From an uncultured Eubacterium sp. (lineage in GTDB: Bacteria > Bacillota > Clostridia > Lachnospirales > CAG-274), in NCBI GenBank assembly GCA_900551755.1, contig URXK01000001.1, positions 320,545 to 384,544 of the forward strand: a DNA stretch of 64,000 nucleotides, in the 5' to 3' direction. Below, piece by piece: positions 8,259-17,100 of the stretch. The notes beneath the pieces are model-generated. The model did not search any database, was not told where the DNA came from, and saw only the letters and a program-made list of their open reading frames with translations. The translations under genes were made by a program, and so were the position numbers. How positions within the stretch are numbered: the first letter of the stretch is position 1; every line of letters starts with the position of its first letter.

Positions 8259-9150
8259 TAATAATTCAATTATAGGCGTAATTAATATTTATAAAGAAAA
8301 GGGATTTACTTCTCACGATGTTGTAAATATTGTTAGAAAAACTTTAGGCAGAGTTAAAACTGGACATACTGGTACTCTTGACCCAGATGCAGAAGGTGTG
8401 TTACCTATTTGTGTTGGCAAGGCAACTAAACTTGCTGATTATATAGCTGCAGATATTAAAGAATATAAGGCTGAAATAACTTTAGGTATTACAACAACTA
8501 CAGAGGATATTTCAGGCGATGTTATTGAAAAAAGAGCTGTTGAGTCTAGTGAAGAAGAAGTTAAGTCTGCTATTAATAGCTTTGTAGGTGAATATAATCA
8601 AACACCACCAATGTATTCTGCCATAAAAGTAAATGGCAAAAAACTTTATGAGCTTGCCAGAGAGGGTAAAGAAATAGAAAGAAAAACAAGACTTATTAAT
8701 ATTTATAAAATAAGAGATATTAAAGCTCTTGGTAATAATAAATATGAATTTTATGTTCTTTGCTCTAAAGGTACATATATAAGAACTCTTTGCAAGGATA
8801 TTGGTGAAAAGTTGGGCTGTGGTGGCTGTATGTCTGATTTAACTAGAACAAGAAGCGGTAACTTCTACATTGAAGATAGTATAAAAATCAATGATTTTAA
8901 AGATATGGTTTCTCAAAACAAGTTAAATGAGATTTTACTTCCAGTTGAGAAAGTATTGTCAAATTATAAAACTGTGAATATTGACTCAAAAGCTGAAAAG
9001 TTTGTATTAAATGGCAACAAAATAAGTGTTTCATATATAGATGAGAAAGATATAAAAGAAACTAAGGTTGTTGCTAAGTTTAACAATAGAGTAGTAGGAG
9101 TATACGAGGTATTAGGGGATTTTATAAAACCTATAACAATGTTGATTTAA
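8251..9150 (+). CDS. truB: tRNA pseudouridine(55) synthase TruB
   Basis: A 299-residue TruB, which makes pseudouridine 55 in the T-loop of tRNAs. The catalytic aspartate is D44 in KTGHTGTLDPDAEG. The PUA-like C-terminal segment ends in EVLGDFIKPI. The start codon lies inside the end of nrnA, and ribF begins ten bases after the stop. Confidence 0.96.
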   Translation: MTNNNSIIGVINIYKEKGFTSHDVVNIVRKTLGRVKTGHTGTLDPDAEGVLPICVGKATKLADYIAADIKEYKAEITLGITTTTEDISGDVIEKRAVESSEEEVKSAINSFVGEYNQTPPMYSAIKVNGKKLYELAREGKEIERKTRLINIYKIRDIKALGNNKYEFYVLCSKGTYIRTLCKDIGEKLGCGGCMSDLTRTRSGNFYIEDSIKINDFKDMVSQNKLNEILLPVEKVLSNYKTVNIDSKAEKFVLNGNKISVSYIDEKDIKETKVVAKFNNRVVGVYEVLGDFIKPITMLI

Positions 9151-9160
9151 GGTGATAAAA

Positions 9161-10114
9161 ATGAAGGTTATTGAAACTGAACAATTTAAAATAGAAGAAC
9201 CTTCTGCTGTAACAATAGGTAATTTTGATGGTATTCATTTAGGTCATCAAAAACTTATTAAAACAGTGTTGGAGTGTTCCAAAAATGAGGGACTTAGAAG
9301 TATTGTCTTTTCTTTTGAGCCTCATCCAGTAGAATTTTTTGGCAGAAAAAGTGGTTTTAAAACAATGTTTTCTGTAGAAGAAAAAAAATATATTATTAAC
9401 AGTTTAGGTGTTGATACACTTATACAATATCCTTTTAATAGAGAATTTTCATCAATGTCACCTGATGAATTTATGAATCTTTTAGTTGAAAAAACTAATT
9501 GTAAGGTTCTTGTAGTTGGTGAAAATTATCATTTTGGCAAGGACCAGTGTGGTGATATAGATACACTTAAAAAATTAGGTGAAGAAAGAGGAATAAGAGT
9601 TATAGGTATTCCTAGAGTTAAAATTCACGATGTTAGAGTAAGTAGTACAAGAATTAGAGGACTTATTAATTATGGTGATATGGAAACTGTAACTAAGCTC
9701 CTTAATAAGCCATATTTTTCAATGGGCGAAATTGTACACGGTGATGAAAGAGGAAGAGTAATGAAATTTCCTACTATTAATATGCTTCCTCAACTTAAAA
9801 AACTTCTTCCACCTGATGGTGTATATTTCTCTAGGATTTGGCTTGATGGCAAGGTATACAACGGTATGTCTAACATTGGCTTAAATCCAACATTTAATGG
9901 TGAAGCCAGAAAAATTGAAACTCATATTTTTGATTTTGACGAATTTGTTTATGGCAAAGTAGCTATGGTTGGATTTTACAAGAGAATAAGAAGTGAAAGA
10001 AAATTTAAAAATATGGAAGACTTAATGGCTCAGCTTAATGATGACAAGGCTGAGTGTAGAAAGTATGCTGAAGAAGGACTATTAAGTGAATATAGTCTAA
10101 CTGAGAGGTCTTAA
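9161..10114 (+). CDS. ribF: Bifunctional riboflavin kinase/FAD synthetase
   Basis: A 317-residue RibF that converts riboflavin to FMN and FMN to FAD. The N-terminal adenylyltransferase domain has GNFDGIHLGHQKL and the later STRIRGLI motif; the C-terminal flavokinase domain has GRVMKFPTINM, followed by SNIGLNPTF and ETHIFDFDEFVYGK. A GTG at 9152 is in frame but forms part of the AAGGTG ribosome site, so ATG 9161 is chosen. The stop codon is immediately followed by the next gene. Confidence 0.95.
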   Translation: MKVIETEQFKIEEPSAVTIGNFDGIHLGHQKLIKTVLECSKNEGLRSIVFSFEPHPVEFFGRKSGFKTMFSVEEKKYIINSLGVDTLIQYPFNREFSSMSPDEFMNLLVEKTNCKVLVVGENYHFGKDQCGDIDTLKKLGEERGIRVIGIPRVKIHDVRVSSTRIRGLINYGDMETVTKLLNKPYFSMGEIVHGDERGRVMKFPTINMLPQLKKLLPPDGVYFSRIWLDGKVYNGMSNIGLNPTFNGEARKIETHIFDFDEFVYGKVAMVGFYKRIRSERKFKNMEDLMAQLNDDKAECRKYAEEGLLSEYSLTERS

Positions 10115-10115
10115 T

Positions 10116-11177
10116 GTGAAAAATAACAATAAATTTTTAAATATAGATGTAATTAGAGTTATATCAATGTTTTGTGTTATTTTTCTTCATTGTGCTTCTA
10201 ACAGATTGAGAGTAGATATGGATAGCACAGGTTGGGATATAGTTAATGTACTTACAGCTTTTGCAACTTGTGGTGTTCCTATGTTCTTTATGATTTCAGG
10301 TGCTTTGATACTTAATAGTAAAAATACACTAAACATTGAGTATACCTTAAAGAAAAGAATTTTAAGACTATTTATTCCTATGGTTTTATGGTCTATTATT
10401 GCTATAATTGTGGGACTTTATGCAGATAAGGATTTGGCTTTAACAGCTGGAAATTTTTATAATAAGGCTGTTCACTTTTTTTATAAACCAGTAGCTGTAC
10501 ATTTGTGGTTTATGTATTATCTTATTCCAATGTACTTGATTTCTCCGGCTTTAAAGGCTTTTGTTGATAATGTTCAGGAAAATGTTGTAAAATATATTTT
10601 GATACTTTGGCTTTTCCATATAATTTCCTTAACCCTTGGTGGTATACTTGAAGGAGATAATCAAAAAATAATTGTTAGTGTAAGCTTTATTAATAATATT
10701 GGATTTATTAGTGGCTATTTAGGTTATTTTTTACTTGGTTGGTATATATTTAACAGTAAAATTGAAATATCTTTTTGGTGGCTTTTATTGATTGCTATTA
10801 TGTCAATAATGTTTATATCAGTAGGCACAAAGGCGGTAACTAATCATAATGAGTTTTATACAGAAACATATAAATCTTATAGAAGTATATTTGTTGTAAT
10901 TTTGTCAAGTTCAGTATTTATGCTTTTGTGTAAAATAAAAACTGTGCCTAATTTTTTAGGCAGCATCATTGCTTTGATTTCGTCAGTATCTTATGGTGTG
11001 TATCTTAGCCATAATGTGATTATAGAGCTTTTAAATAAGTGGGGCTTAAAAAATCATAGCATTACAGTAGTTGCTGAAACTTTTGTTATTACATCAATTA
11101 CATCAATTTTGTTGATATTTATATTGAGTAAAATCAAGTATTTGTCATATATATTTGCTGGTATTAAAAAAAGTTAA
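10116..11177 (+). CDS. Acyltransferase 3 family membrane protein
   Basis: A 353-residue integral membrane protein of the acyltransferase-3 (OafA/WecH-like) family. The N-terminal signature NIDVIRVISMFCVIFLHCAS holds the conserved Arg and His thought to be catalytic, and about ten hydrophobic segments follow. Such enzymes O-acetylate surface glycans or other extracellular acceptors; the substrate is unknown here. It starts at GTG, one base after the ribF stop, with a GAGAGG ribosome site, so it is at the tail of the infB operon although its role is unrelated. Confidence 0.85.
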   Translation: MKNNNKFLNIDVIRVISMFCVIFLHCASNRLRVDMDSTGWDIVNVLTAFATCGVPMFFMISGALILNSKNTLNIEYTLKKRILRLFIPMVLWSIIAIIVGLYADKDLALTAGNFYNKAVHFFYKPVAVHLWFMYYLIPMYLISPALKAFVDNVQENVVKYILILWLFHIISLTLGGILEGDNQKIIVSVSFINNIGFISGYLGYFLLGWYIFNSKIEISFWWLLLIAIMSIMFISVGTKAVTNHNEFYTETYKSYRSIFVVILSSSVFMLLCKIKTVPNFLGSIIALISSVSYGVYLSHNVIIELLNKWGLKNHSITVVAETFVITSITSILLIFILSKIKYLSYIFAGIKKS

Positions 11178-11195
11178 AATAATACAAAAAAGTGC

Positions 11196-11224
11196 TTGCA
11201 ATGTGGCTTTAAATATGTTAATAT
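11196..11224 (+). promoter_or_regulatory. Sigma-A promoter of rpsO
   Basis: TTGCAA at 11196-11201 and TAATAT at 11219-11224 with a 17-base spacer. It lies 103 bases before the rpsO start and just upstream of the structured leader. Confidence 0.7.
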
Positions 11225-11256
11225 ATCTATTGTGTGTTACACAATACTATTTATCC

Positions 11257-11296
11257 TATGTTCAGAGTTCGGAAACTCCGACCTTCTCTTAACATA
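11257..11296 (+). promoter_or_regulatory. Structured rpsO leader, possible S15 autoregulatory element
   Basis: Outer arms TATGTT (11257-11262) and AACATA (11291-11296) enclose an inner hairpin (TCGG-AAACT-CCGA) and a pyrimidine-rich strand, with rpsO starting 30 bases later. Ribosomal protein S15 represses its own mRNA through leader junction structures in several bacteria. The function here is inferred from position and folding only. Confidence 0.4.
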
Positions 11297-11326
11297 AGGA
11301 GATTATAATTTTAGGAGGATTTTAAA

Positions 11327-11581
11327 ATGGATAAGAAAACAATTATCGCAAAGTTTGGTAGAAATGAAGCTGACACTGGTTCACCAGAGGTACAGGTTGC
11401 TTTATTAACAGAAAGAATTAATCACTTAACTGAACACTTAAAGGAGCATAAGAAGGACCACCACTCTAGAAGAGGTCTTTTAAAGATGGTTGGTAAGAGA
11501 AAGGGTCTTTTAAACTATATTAAGTCTAAGGATGTTGTTGCATACCGTGAACTTATTGCTGCTTTAGGTTTAAGAAAGTAA
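11327..11581 (+). CDS. rpsO: 30S ribosomal protein S15
   Basis: An 84-residue S15, a primary binder of the central domain of 16S rRNA. It has the family motifs [22 protein letters not shown] and [21 protein letters not shown] split over the helices. Its own promoter and leader precede it, and a terminator follows. Its position before pnp is conserved widely. Confidence 0.98.
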   Translation: MDKKTIIAKFGRNEADTGSPEVQVALLTERINHLTEHLKEHKKDHHSRRGLLKMVGKRKGLLNYIKSKDVVAYRELIAALGLRK

Positions 11582-11589
11582 TTTTTTTC

Positions 11590-11619
11590 AAAGCGTGGTG
11601 CTTCACCACGCTTTATTTT
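11590..11619 (+). terminator. Rho-independent terminator after rpsO
   Basis: An 11-bp stem AAAGCGTGGTG with CACCACGCTTT, a CTT loop, and a TTTATTTT tail. Confidence 0.88.
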
Positions 11620-11639
11620 GTGTAAGTTATTTAAGTGGT

Positions 11640-11708
11640 AAGGGCGATATTTTTAGTTTAAAAATATGTTTATAATTATAAACCTGTTTTTAAGCTAAAA
11701 ATTGCCTT
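11640..11708 (+). promoter_or_regulatory. Long imperfect hairpin in the pnp leader
   Basis: AAGGGCGATATTTTTAG on the left pairs with CTAAAAATTGCCTT on the right, and the centre is the palindrome GTTTATAATTATAAAC. The whole structure spans about 69 bases and ends 43 bases before the pnp start. In E. coli, PNPase represses its own mRNA through an RNase III-processed leader hairpin; a similar role is plausible but inferred. Confidence 0.5.
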
Positions 11709-11750
11709 GATTCACTTTAATATATATTTTTTATCAAGGAGGAAAATTTT

Positions 11751-13889
11751 ATGAGTAAGATTTACAAAATGGACTTAGCTGGTAGAGAGCTTTCAGTTGA
11801 AATTGGTAAAGTTGCTGAATTAGCTAATGGTGAGTGTATTGTAAGATACGGTGACACTGTTGTTTTAGTTACTGCTACTGCATCTGAAAAGCCAAGAGCT
11901 GGCATTGACTTTTTCCCATTATCAATTGATTATGAGGAAAAAATGTATGCTGTAGGTAAAATCCCTGGCGGTTTTACAAGAAGAGAAGGTAGACCAGCTG
12001 AACACGCTATTTTAACAGCTAGAGTTATTGATAGACCAATTAGACCTTTATTCCCTAAGGATTATAGAAATGATGTTTCTATTAATGCTATGGTTATGGC
12101 TGTTGACCAGGATTGTGCACCTGAAATTTGTGCTATGATTGGTTCTTCAATTGCACTTTCAATTTCTGACATTCCTTTCTACGGTCCTACAGGTTCTGTA
12201 TCTGTTGGTATGGTTGATGGCGAATATATTATTAACCCAACAGCTGAGCAGAAGGCAAAGAGCAGAATGAACCTTACAGTTGCATCAACTAAGGAAAAGG
12301 TTATGATGATTGAAGCAGGTGCTGATGAAGTAACTGATGACGAAATGTATGATGCAATTATGTTTGGTCACGCTCAGAATATTGAAATCTGTAAGTTTAT
12401 TGACGGTATTGTTGCAGAGTGTGGCAAAGAAAAGCATAGCTATGAAGAACACGTTGTTGACCACGACTTATATGATGCTATTAAGGAATTAATTGGCGAT
12501 AAGAGAATGGAAGAAGCTGTTTTCACTGATATGAAGCAGGTTAGAGATGAAAGAATTTCTGAAATCGAAGCTGAGTGTTGTGAAAAGCTTTTTGAGCAGT
12601 TTGGTAATGATGACGAGGTTGAATTTGAGGCTGTAATTGGCGAGGCTATTTACAAGTACGAAAAGGAAACTGTAAGAAGAATGATTTTAAGAGAGCATAA
12701 GAGACCAGACGGTAGAAAGCTTGACGAAATTAGACCATTATCTGCTGAGGTCGATGTACTTCCTAGAGTTCACGGTTCAGGCTTATTTAAGAGAGGTCAG
12801 ACTCAGGTATTAACTGTTACAACTCTTGGTTCAATGTCTGATGTACAGAAGTTAGACGGTCTTGATGAGGCTGAAACAACTAAGAGATATATTCACCACT
12901 ATAACTTCCCAGGTTTCTCTGTTGGCGAAGCTAAGCCTTCAAGAAGTCCTGGTAGAAGAGAAATTGGTCACGGTGCTTTAGCAGAAAGAGCTTTATTACC
13001 AGTTATTCCTAGTGAGGACGAGTTCCCTTATGCTATCAGACTTGTATCTGAAGTATTAAGTTCAAACGGTTCAACATCTCAGGGTAGTGTTTGTGGTTCT
13101 ACACTTTCACTTATGGCTGCTGGTGTTCCTATTAAGAGACCTGTTGCTGGTATTTCTTGTGGTCTTGTTACTGGTGAAACTGATGATGACTTTATTCTTT
13201 TAACAGATATTCAGGGTCTTGAGGACTTCTTTGGTGATATGGACTTTAAGGTAGCTGGTACTCACGAAGGTATTACAGCTATTCAGATGGATATGAAGAT
13301 TCAGGGTCTTACTCCAGAAATCATTAAGGGTGCTATTGCAAATACTCACAAGGCTAGAAATTATATCCTTGATGAAGTTATGCTTAAGGCTATTGCTGAA
13401 CCTAGAAAGGAATTATCTGAATTTGCTCCTAAGATTGAGTTTGTTCAGATTAACCCAGATAAGATGGCTGAGGTTATTGGTTCTAAGGGTAAGGTAATTA
13501 ATAGAATTATTGAAGAATCTGGTGTAGATAAGATTGATACTGAGGACGAAGGCAAGATTTATGTAGCATCTGCTAATGCTGCTGCAATAAAGAAGGCTGT
13601 TGATATGATTAAGCTCATTGATGAAGGTCCTAAGCCTGGTAAAGTTTATACAGGTACAGTAACAAGAATTATGAATTTCGGTGCATTTGTTGAAATTGCT
13701 CCAGAAAAGGAAGGTCTTGTACACATTTCTAAGTTAGCTCACGAAAGAGTAGCTAATGTTGAAGATGTTGTAAATGTTGGTGATGTTATCGAAGTTAAGG
13801 TAATTGAAATTGACCAGCAGGGTAGAATTAATCTTTCAAGAAAAGATTGTCTTCCAAAGCCAGAAAAAAAGGCAAAAGTTGAAGAATAA
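11751..13889 (+). CDS. pnp: Polyribonucleotide nucleotidyltransferase (PNPase)
   Basis: A 712-residue 3'-to-5' phosphorolytic exoribonuclease of mRNA turnover. In order: two RNase PH-like domains separated by an alpha-helical linker (the second contains FPYAIRLVSEVLSSNGSTS split around residue 430), a KH domain (residues about 560-620, EVIGSKGKVINRII) and an S1 domain (about 630-700, GTVTRIMNFGAFVEI). The length matches the family. AAGGAGG precedes ATG 11751, and a hairpin leader and terminator flank it. Confidence 0.97.
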   Translation: MSKIYKMDLAGRELSVEIGKVAELANGECIVRYGDTVVLVTATASEKPRAGIDFFPLSIDYEEKMYAVGKIPGGFTRREGRPAEHAILTARVIDRPIRPLFPKDYRNDVSINAMVMAVDQDCAPEICAMIGSSIALSISDIPFYGPTGSVSVGMVDGEYIINPTAEQKAKSRMNLTVASTKEKVMMIEAGADEVTDDEMYDAIMFGHAQNIEICKFIDGIVAECGKEKHSYEEHVVDHDLYDAIKELIGDKRMEEAVFTDMKQVRDERISEIEAECCEKLFEQFGNDDEVEFEAVIGEAIYKYEKETVRRMILREHKRPDGRKLDEIRPLSAEVDVLPRVHGSGLFKRGQTQVLTVTTLGSMSDVQKLDGLDEAETTKRYIHHYNFPGFSVGEAKPSRSPGRREIGHGALAERALLPVIPSEDEFPYAIRLVSEVLSSNGSTSQGSVCGSTLSLMAAGVPIKRPVAGISCGLVTGETDDDFILLTDIQGLEDFFGDMDFKVAGTHEGITAIQMDMKIQGLTPEIIKGAIANTHKARNYILDEVMLKAIAEPRKELSEFAPKIEFVQINPDKMAEVIGSKGKVINRIIEESGVDKIDTEDEGKIYVASANAAAIKKAVDMIKLIDEGPKPGKVYTGTVTRIMNFGAFVEIAPEKEGLVHISKLAHERVANVEDVVNVGDVIEVKVIEIDQQGRINLSRKDCLPKPEKKAKVEE

Positions 13890-13906
13890 TTAAAAATATA
13901 AAAAAT

Positions 13907-13943
13907 AAAACTGTTTGAATTTTCAGACAGTTTTATTTTTTTT
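13907..13943 (+). terminator. Rho-independent terminator after pnp
   Basis: An 11-bp AT-rich stem (AAAACTGTTTG with CAGACAGTTTT) followed by TTTTATTTTTTTT. Confidence 0.85.
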
Positions 13944-13962
13944 GTCTAAAATAGTATATAAA

Positions 13963-13991
13963 TTGACATTATATTAACTATATGATATACT
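13963..13991 (+). promoter_or_regulatory. Predicted cas9 operon promoter
   Basis: TTGACA at 13963-13968 and TATACT at 13986-13991 with a 17-base spacer, the best plus-strand match between pnp and cas9. Transcription would begin near 13998, before the tracrRNA terminator, giving a cas9 leader of about 154 bases that crosses the whole tracrRNA gene in antisense. A weaker alternative is TTGTAG 14095-14100 with TATTAT 14118-14123. Confidence 0.65.
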
Positions 13992-14002
13992 TTTATTAAA
14001 TA

Positions 14003-14115
14003 AAAAAAGCCTTAAAAAAGGCTTTTAAGCACAACACTTGTGCGAACGGAAAACCGAACGATTAGAAATAATTTTTATTTGAACTCGTAATGTTTTGTAG
14101 GTAGTAATATCTACA
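14003..14115 (-). ncRNA. tracrRNA of the type II-A CRISPR system
   Basis: On the minus strand, CTACAAAACATTAC (14100-14087) and TCAAAT (14082-14077) are complementary to the first 25 or so bases of the CRISPR repeat, separated by a GAG-type bulge, the normal crRNA:tracrRNA duplex layout. Similarity to the anti-repeat extends through TTACTAC (14107-14101). Downstream come a CGG-UUUU-CCG hairpin, a GCACAA-GUG-UUGUGC hairpin and a terminator stem AAGCCTT/AAGGCTT followed by seven T. The RNA would be about 113 bases. The 5' end is inferred from the promoter. Confidence 0.85.
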
Positions 14116-14121
14116 TATATT

Positions 14122-14150
14122 ATTATATTATAAAAAAGGGCAGGTGTCAA
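14122..14150 (-). promoter_or_regulatory. Consensus promoter of the tracrRNA, overlapping the cas9 ribosome site
   Basis: Minus-strand TTGACA (14150-14145), a 17-base spacer and TATAAT (14127-14122): both boxes match the consensus perfectly. The -35 box lies between the cas9 Shine-Dalgarno (AGGTG, 14142-14146) and ATG 14152. Confidence 0.85.
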
Positions 14151-14151
14151 T

Positions 14152-17100
14152 ATGGAATATTATGTTGGATTAGATATAGGTACAAATTCTGTTGGATGGG
14201 CAGTAACAGATTTGTTATACAATGTTTTAAAATTTAAAGGCAATGCTATGTGGGGAGTATATCTATTTGATGAGGCTAAGCAAGCTAATGATTGTAGAAC
14301 ATTTAGAAGTAACAGAAGGCGTTCTGACAGACGCAAGCAAAGAATTACAATATTACAGGAATTGTTTGCACCTATAATAAATCGTGTAGATAAAGATTTT
14401 TATTTGAGATTATATGAAAGTAGGTTATATAGAGAGGATAAAAGCATAGATGAAGTTTATAATTTATTTAATGATAATAATTATACTGATATGGATTACC
14501 ATAAGCAATATCCGACTATACATCATTTAATATGTGATTTAATGAAAGGTGAAAAACAATTTGATGTAAGGCTTGTTTATTTAGCTTGTGCTTATATATT
14601 AAAACATAGAGGACATTTTCTTATTGAAGTGGATAAGGATAATATATCAGAGGTAAAGGATATTGAATATGTTTATGAAAAATTAATGGGGTGGTTCTAT
14701 TCATTTGAATATAATACTCCTTTTGAATGTTCAGCACAGGATTTTGGCAGAATTTTAAAATGCAATAAAGGAATAAAGGCAAGAGAAAAGGCATTTAAGG
14801 ATTTACTATTTGGTGGTAAAAAGCCTGATGATAGTGAATATCCTATTGATAGATTGGTTATGCTTAAACTTATATCAGGAGGAAAGGGTAAGCTTTCAGC
14901 TTTATTTAAAAATGAGAATTATGATGGAATTGATAATAATGAAATAGCTTTGAACACAGGAGATTTTGACGAAAAGTTAAGTAGTTTAGCATCAGAGTTG
15001 AACGATGGAGATTTAGAGCTTATAGTTGCAATGAAAGGAATATATGATTGGTCATTACTTTCAGATATTTTACAAGGCAAGGATAGTATATCAGAAGCAA
15101 AGATTGCTATTTACGAAACTCATAAAAAGGATTTAAAGCTATTAAAGTATATTATAAGTAAGTATAAACATAATGAATATAATAATGTTTTTAGGTCAAT
15201 AAATGGTAAAATCAATAATTATACTAAATATTCTGGCAATGTTAAATCATCAGTTGAATATGATTATAGTGGATTTACAAAGGAAAGAGATAGAGATAAC
15301 TTTTGTAAATATATTAAGAGTATAATAAAAGACATTGTACCTGGTGAGGAAGATAAGGAGAAATTTGAACTATTATTAACAAGGGTAGAAAATGGTGAGC
15401 TTTGTCCTAAACAGGTAAATACAGATAATAGAGTTATTCCTTATCAGCTTTACTATACTGAGCTTAAACAAATATTAAATAATGCAAGAAAGTACATACC
15501 AGAATTAAATAAAGAAGATGAATACGGTAGTGTTGTTGATAAAATATTGTCTATAATGACATTTAAAATACCATATTATGTAGGACCTTTGGTGGATAAT
15601 AGTAGGAGTAAATTTGCTTGGCTAGTTAGAAAGGCTGAGGGAAGAATATTACCGTGGAATTTTGATGATATGGTAGATAAGGATAAATGCGAAGATGAAT
15701 TTATAAGAAGGATGACTTGTCAATGCACTTATTTAGCTGGTGAGGATGTTTTACCTAAGTATTCATTATTATATAGCAAATTTGTTGTTCTTAATGAAAT
15801 AAATAACATAAAAATTAACGGTGAGAAAATTACTGTTTCTGTTAAGCAAGAAGTATTTAATAATGTGTTTAAAAAGTATAAAAAGGTTAAAAGAAAGCAT
15901 ATAGAGAATTATCTTATTTCAAATGGGTATATGACAGCAGATGATAAACTGGAGGGAATTGATATACAAATTAATTCTTCTCTAAAGAGTTATCACGATT
16001 TTAGAAAATTAATTACAGATGGTGTTTTGACTGAATATGATGTAGAACATATTATTGAGAGAATTACATTTACTACAGATAAGGCTAGGTTAAAATTATG
16101 GCTTGAAAAAAATTACAATCTTAATAAAGATGACATTAAGTATGTTGCAGGATTAAATTACAAGGATTTTGGTAGACTTTCAGGTAAATTTTTGACTGAA
16201 ATATTAGATGTTGATGTAAATACTGGAGAGATACTTAGACCTAGCATTATCAATATGTTATGGGAAACTAACAATAACTTAATGGAACTTTTGTCAGGTA
16301 ATTATGGATATATGGATAAAATTAACAGTATTAATTCAGAATATTATTCAAATAATCCTAAAACTGTTGGAAGTATGCTTGATGATATGTATATTTCAAA
16401 CGCTGTTAAACGACCTATATTTAGAACATTAGATATAGTTAAAGAAATTTTGCATATCAAGAATGAACCTCCTAAAAAGATATTCATAGAAATGGCAAGA
16501 GACAAGTCTACTGATAATAAAGGTAAGCGAACAAAATCAAGAAAGGATAGAATAAGAGAATACCTTAATAGCTTTGAAGATGGTGAGATTGGAGATATTA
16601 AGAGGCTATTGAAAGAGCTTGAATCTAAAAGTGACGACGAACTAAGAGGGGATAAACTTTATCTTTATTTTATGCAGTTAGGTAGATGTATGTACTCAGG
16701 TACAGATATTGATATAAATAAACTTTCATCAAAGAGTTATGATATTGACCATATATTTCCACAATGCAAGGTTAAAGATGATAGTATAGATAATAGAGTT
16801 CTTGTTTTATCTGAGCTTAATGGAAATAAGGGAGATGTTTATCCTATAGATAAATCAATACGAAATAAAATGCACAATCTATGGGAAGTCTTACATTCTA
16901 AGGGTATGATTAGTGATAAGAAATATTCAAGACTTATTAGAGATAGAAAATTCACAGATAATGAGCTTGCTGAATTTATAAACAGACAACTTGTTGAAAC
17001 AAGACAATCAACAAAAGCTATTGCTTCTATATTAAAAGAGATGATGCCTGAAACAGAGATTGTTTATGTTAAAGCAGGGCTTGCTTCAGAATTTAGACAC

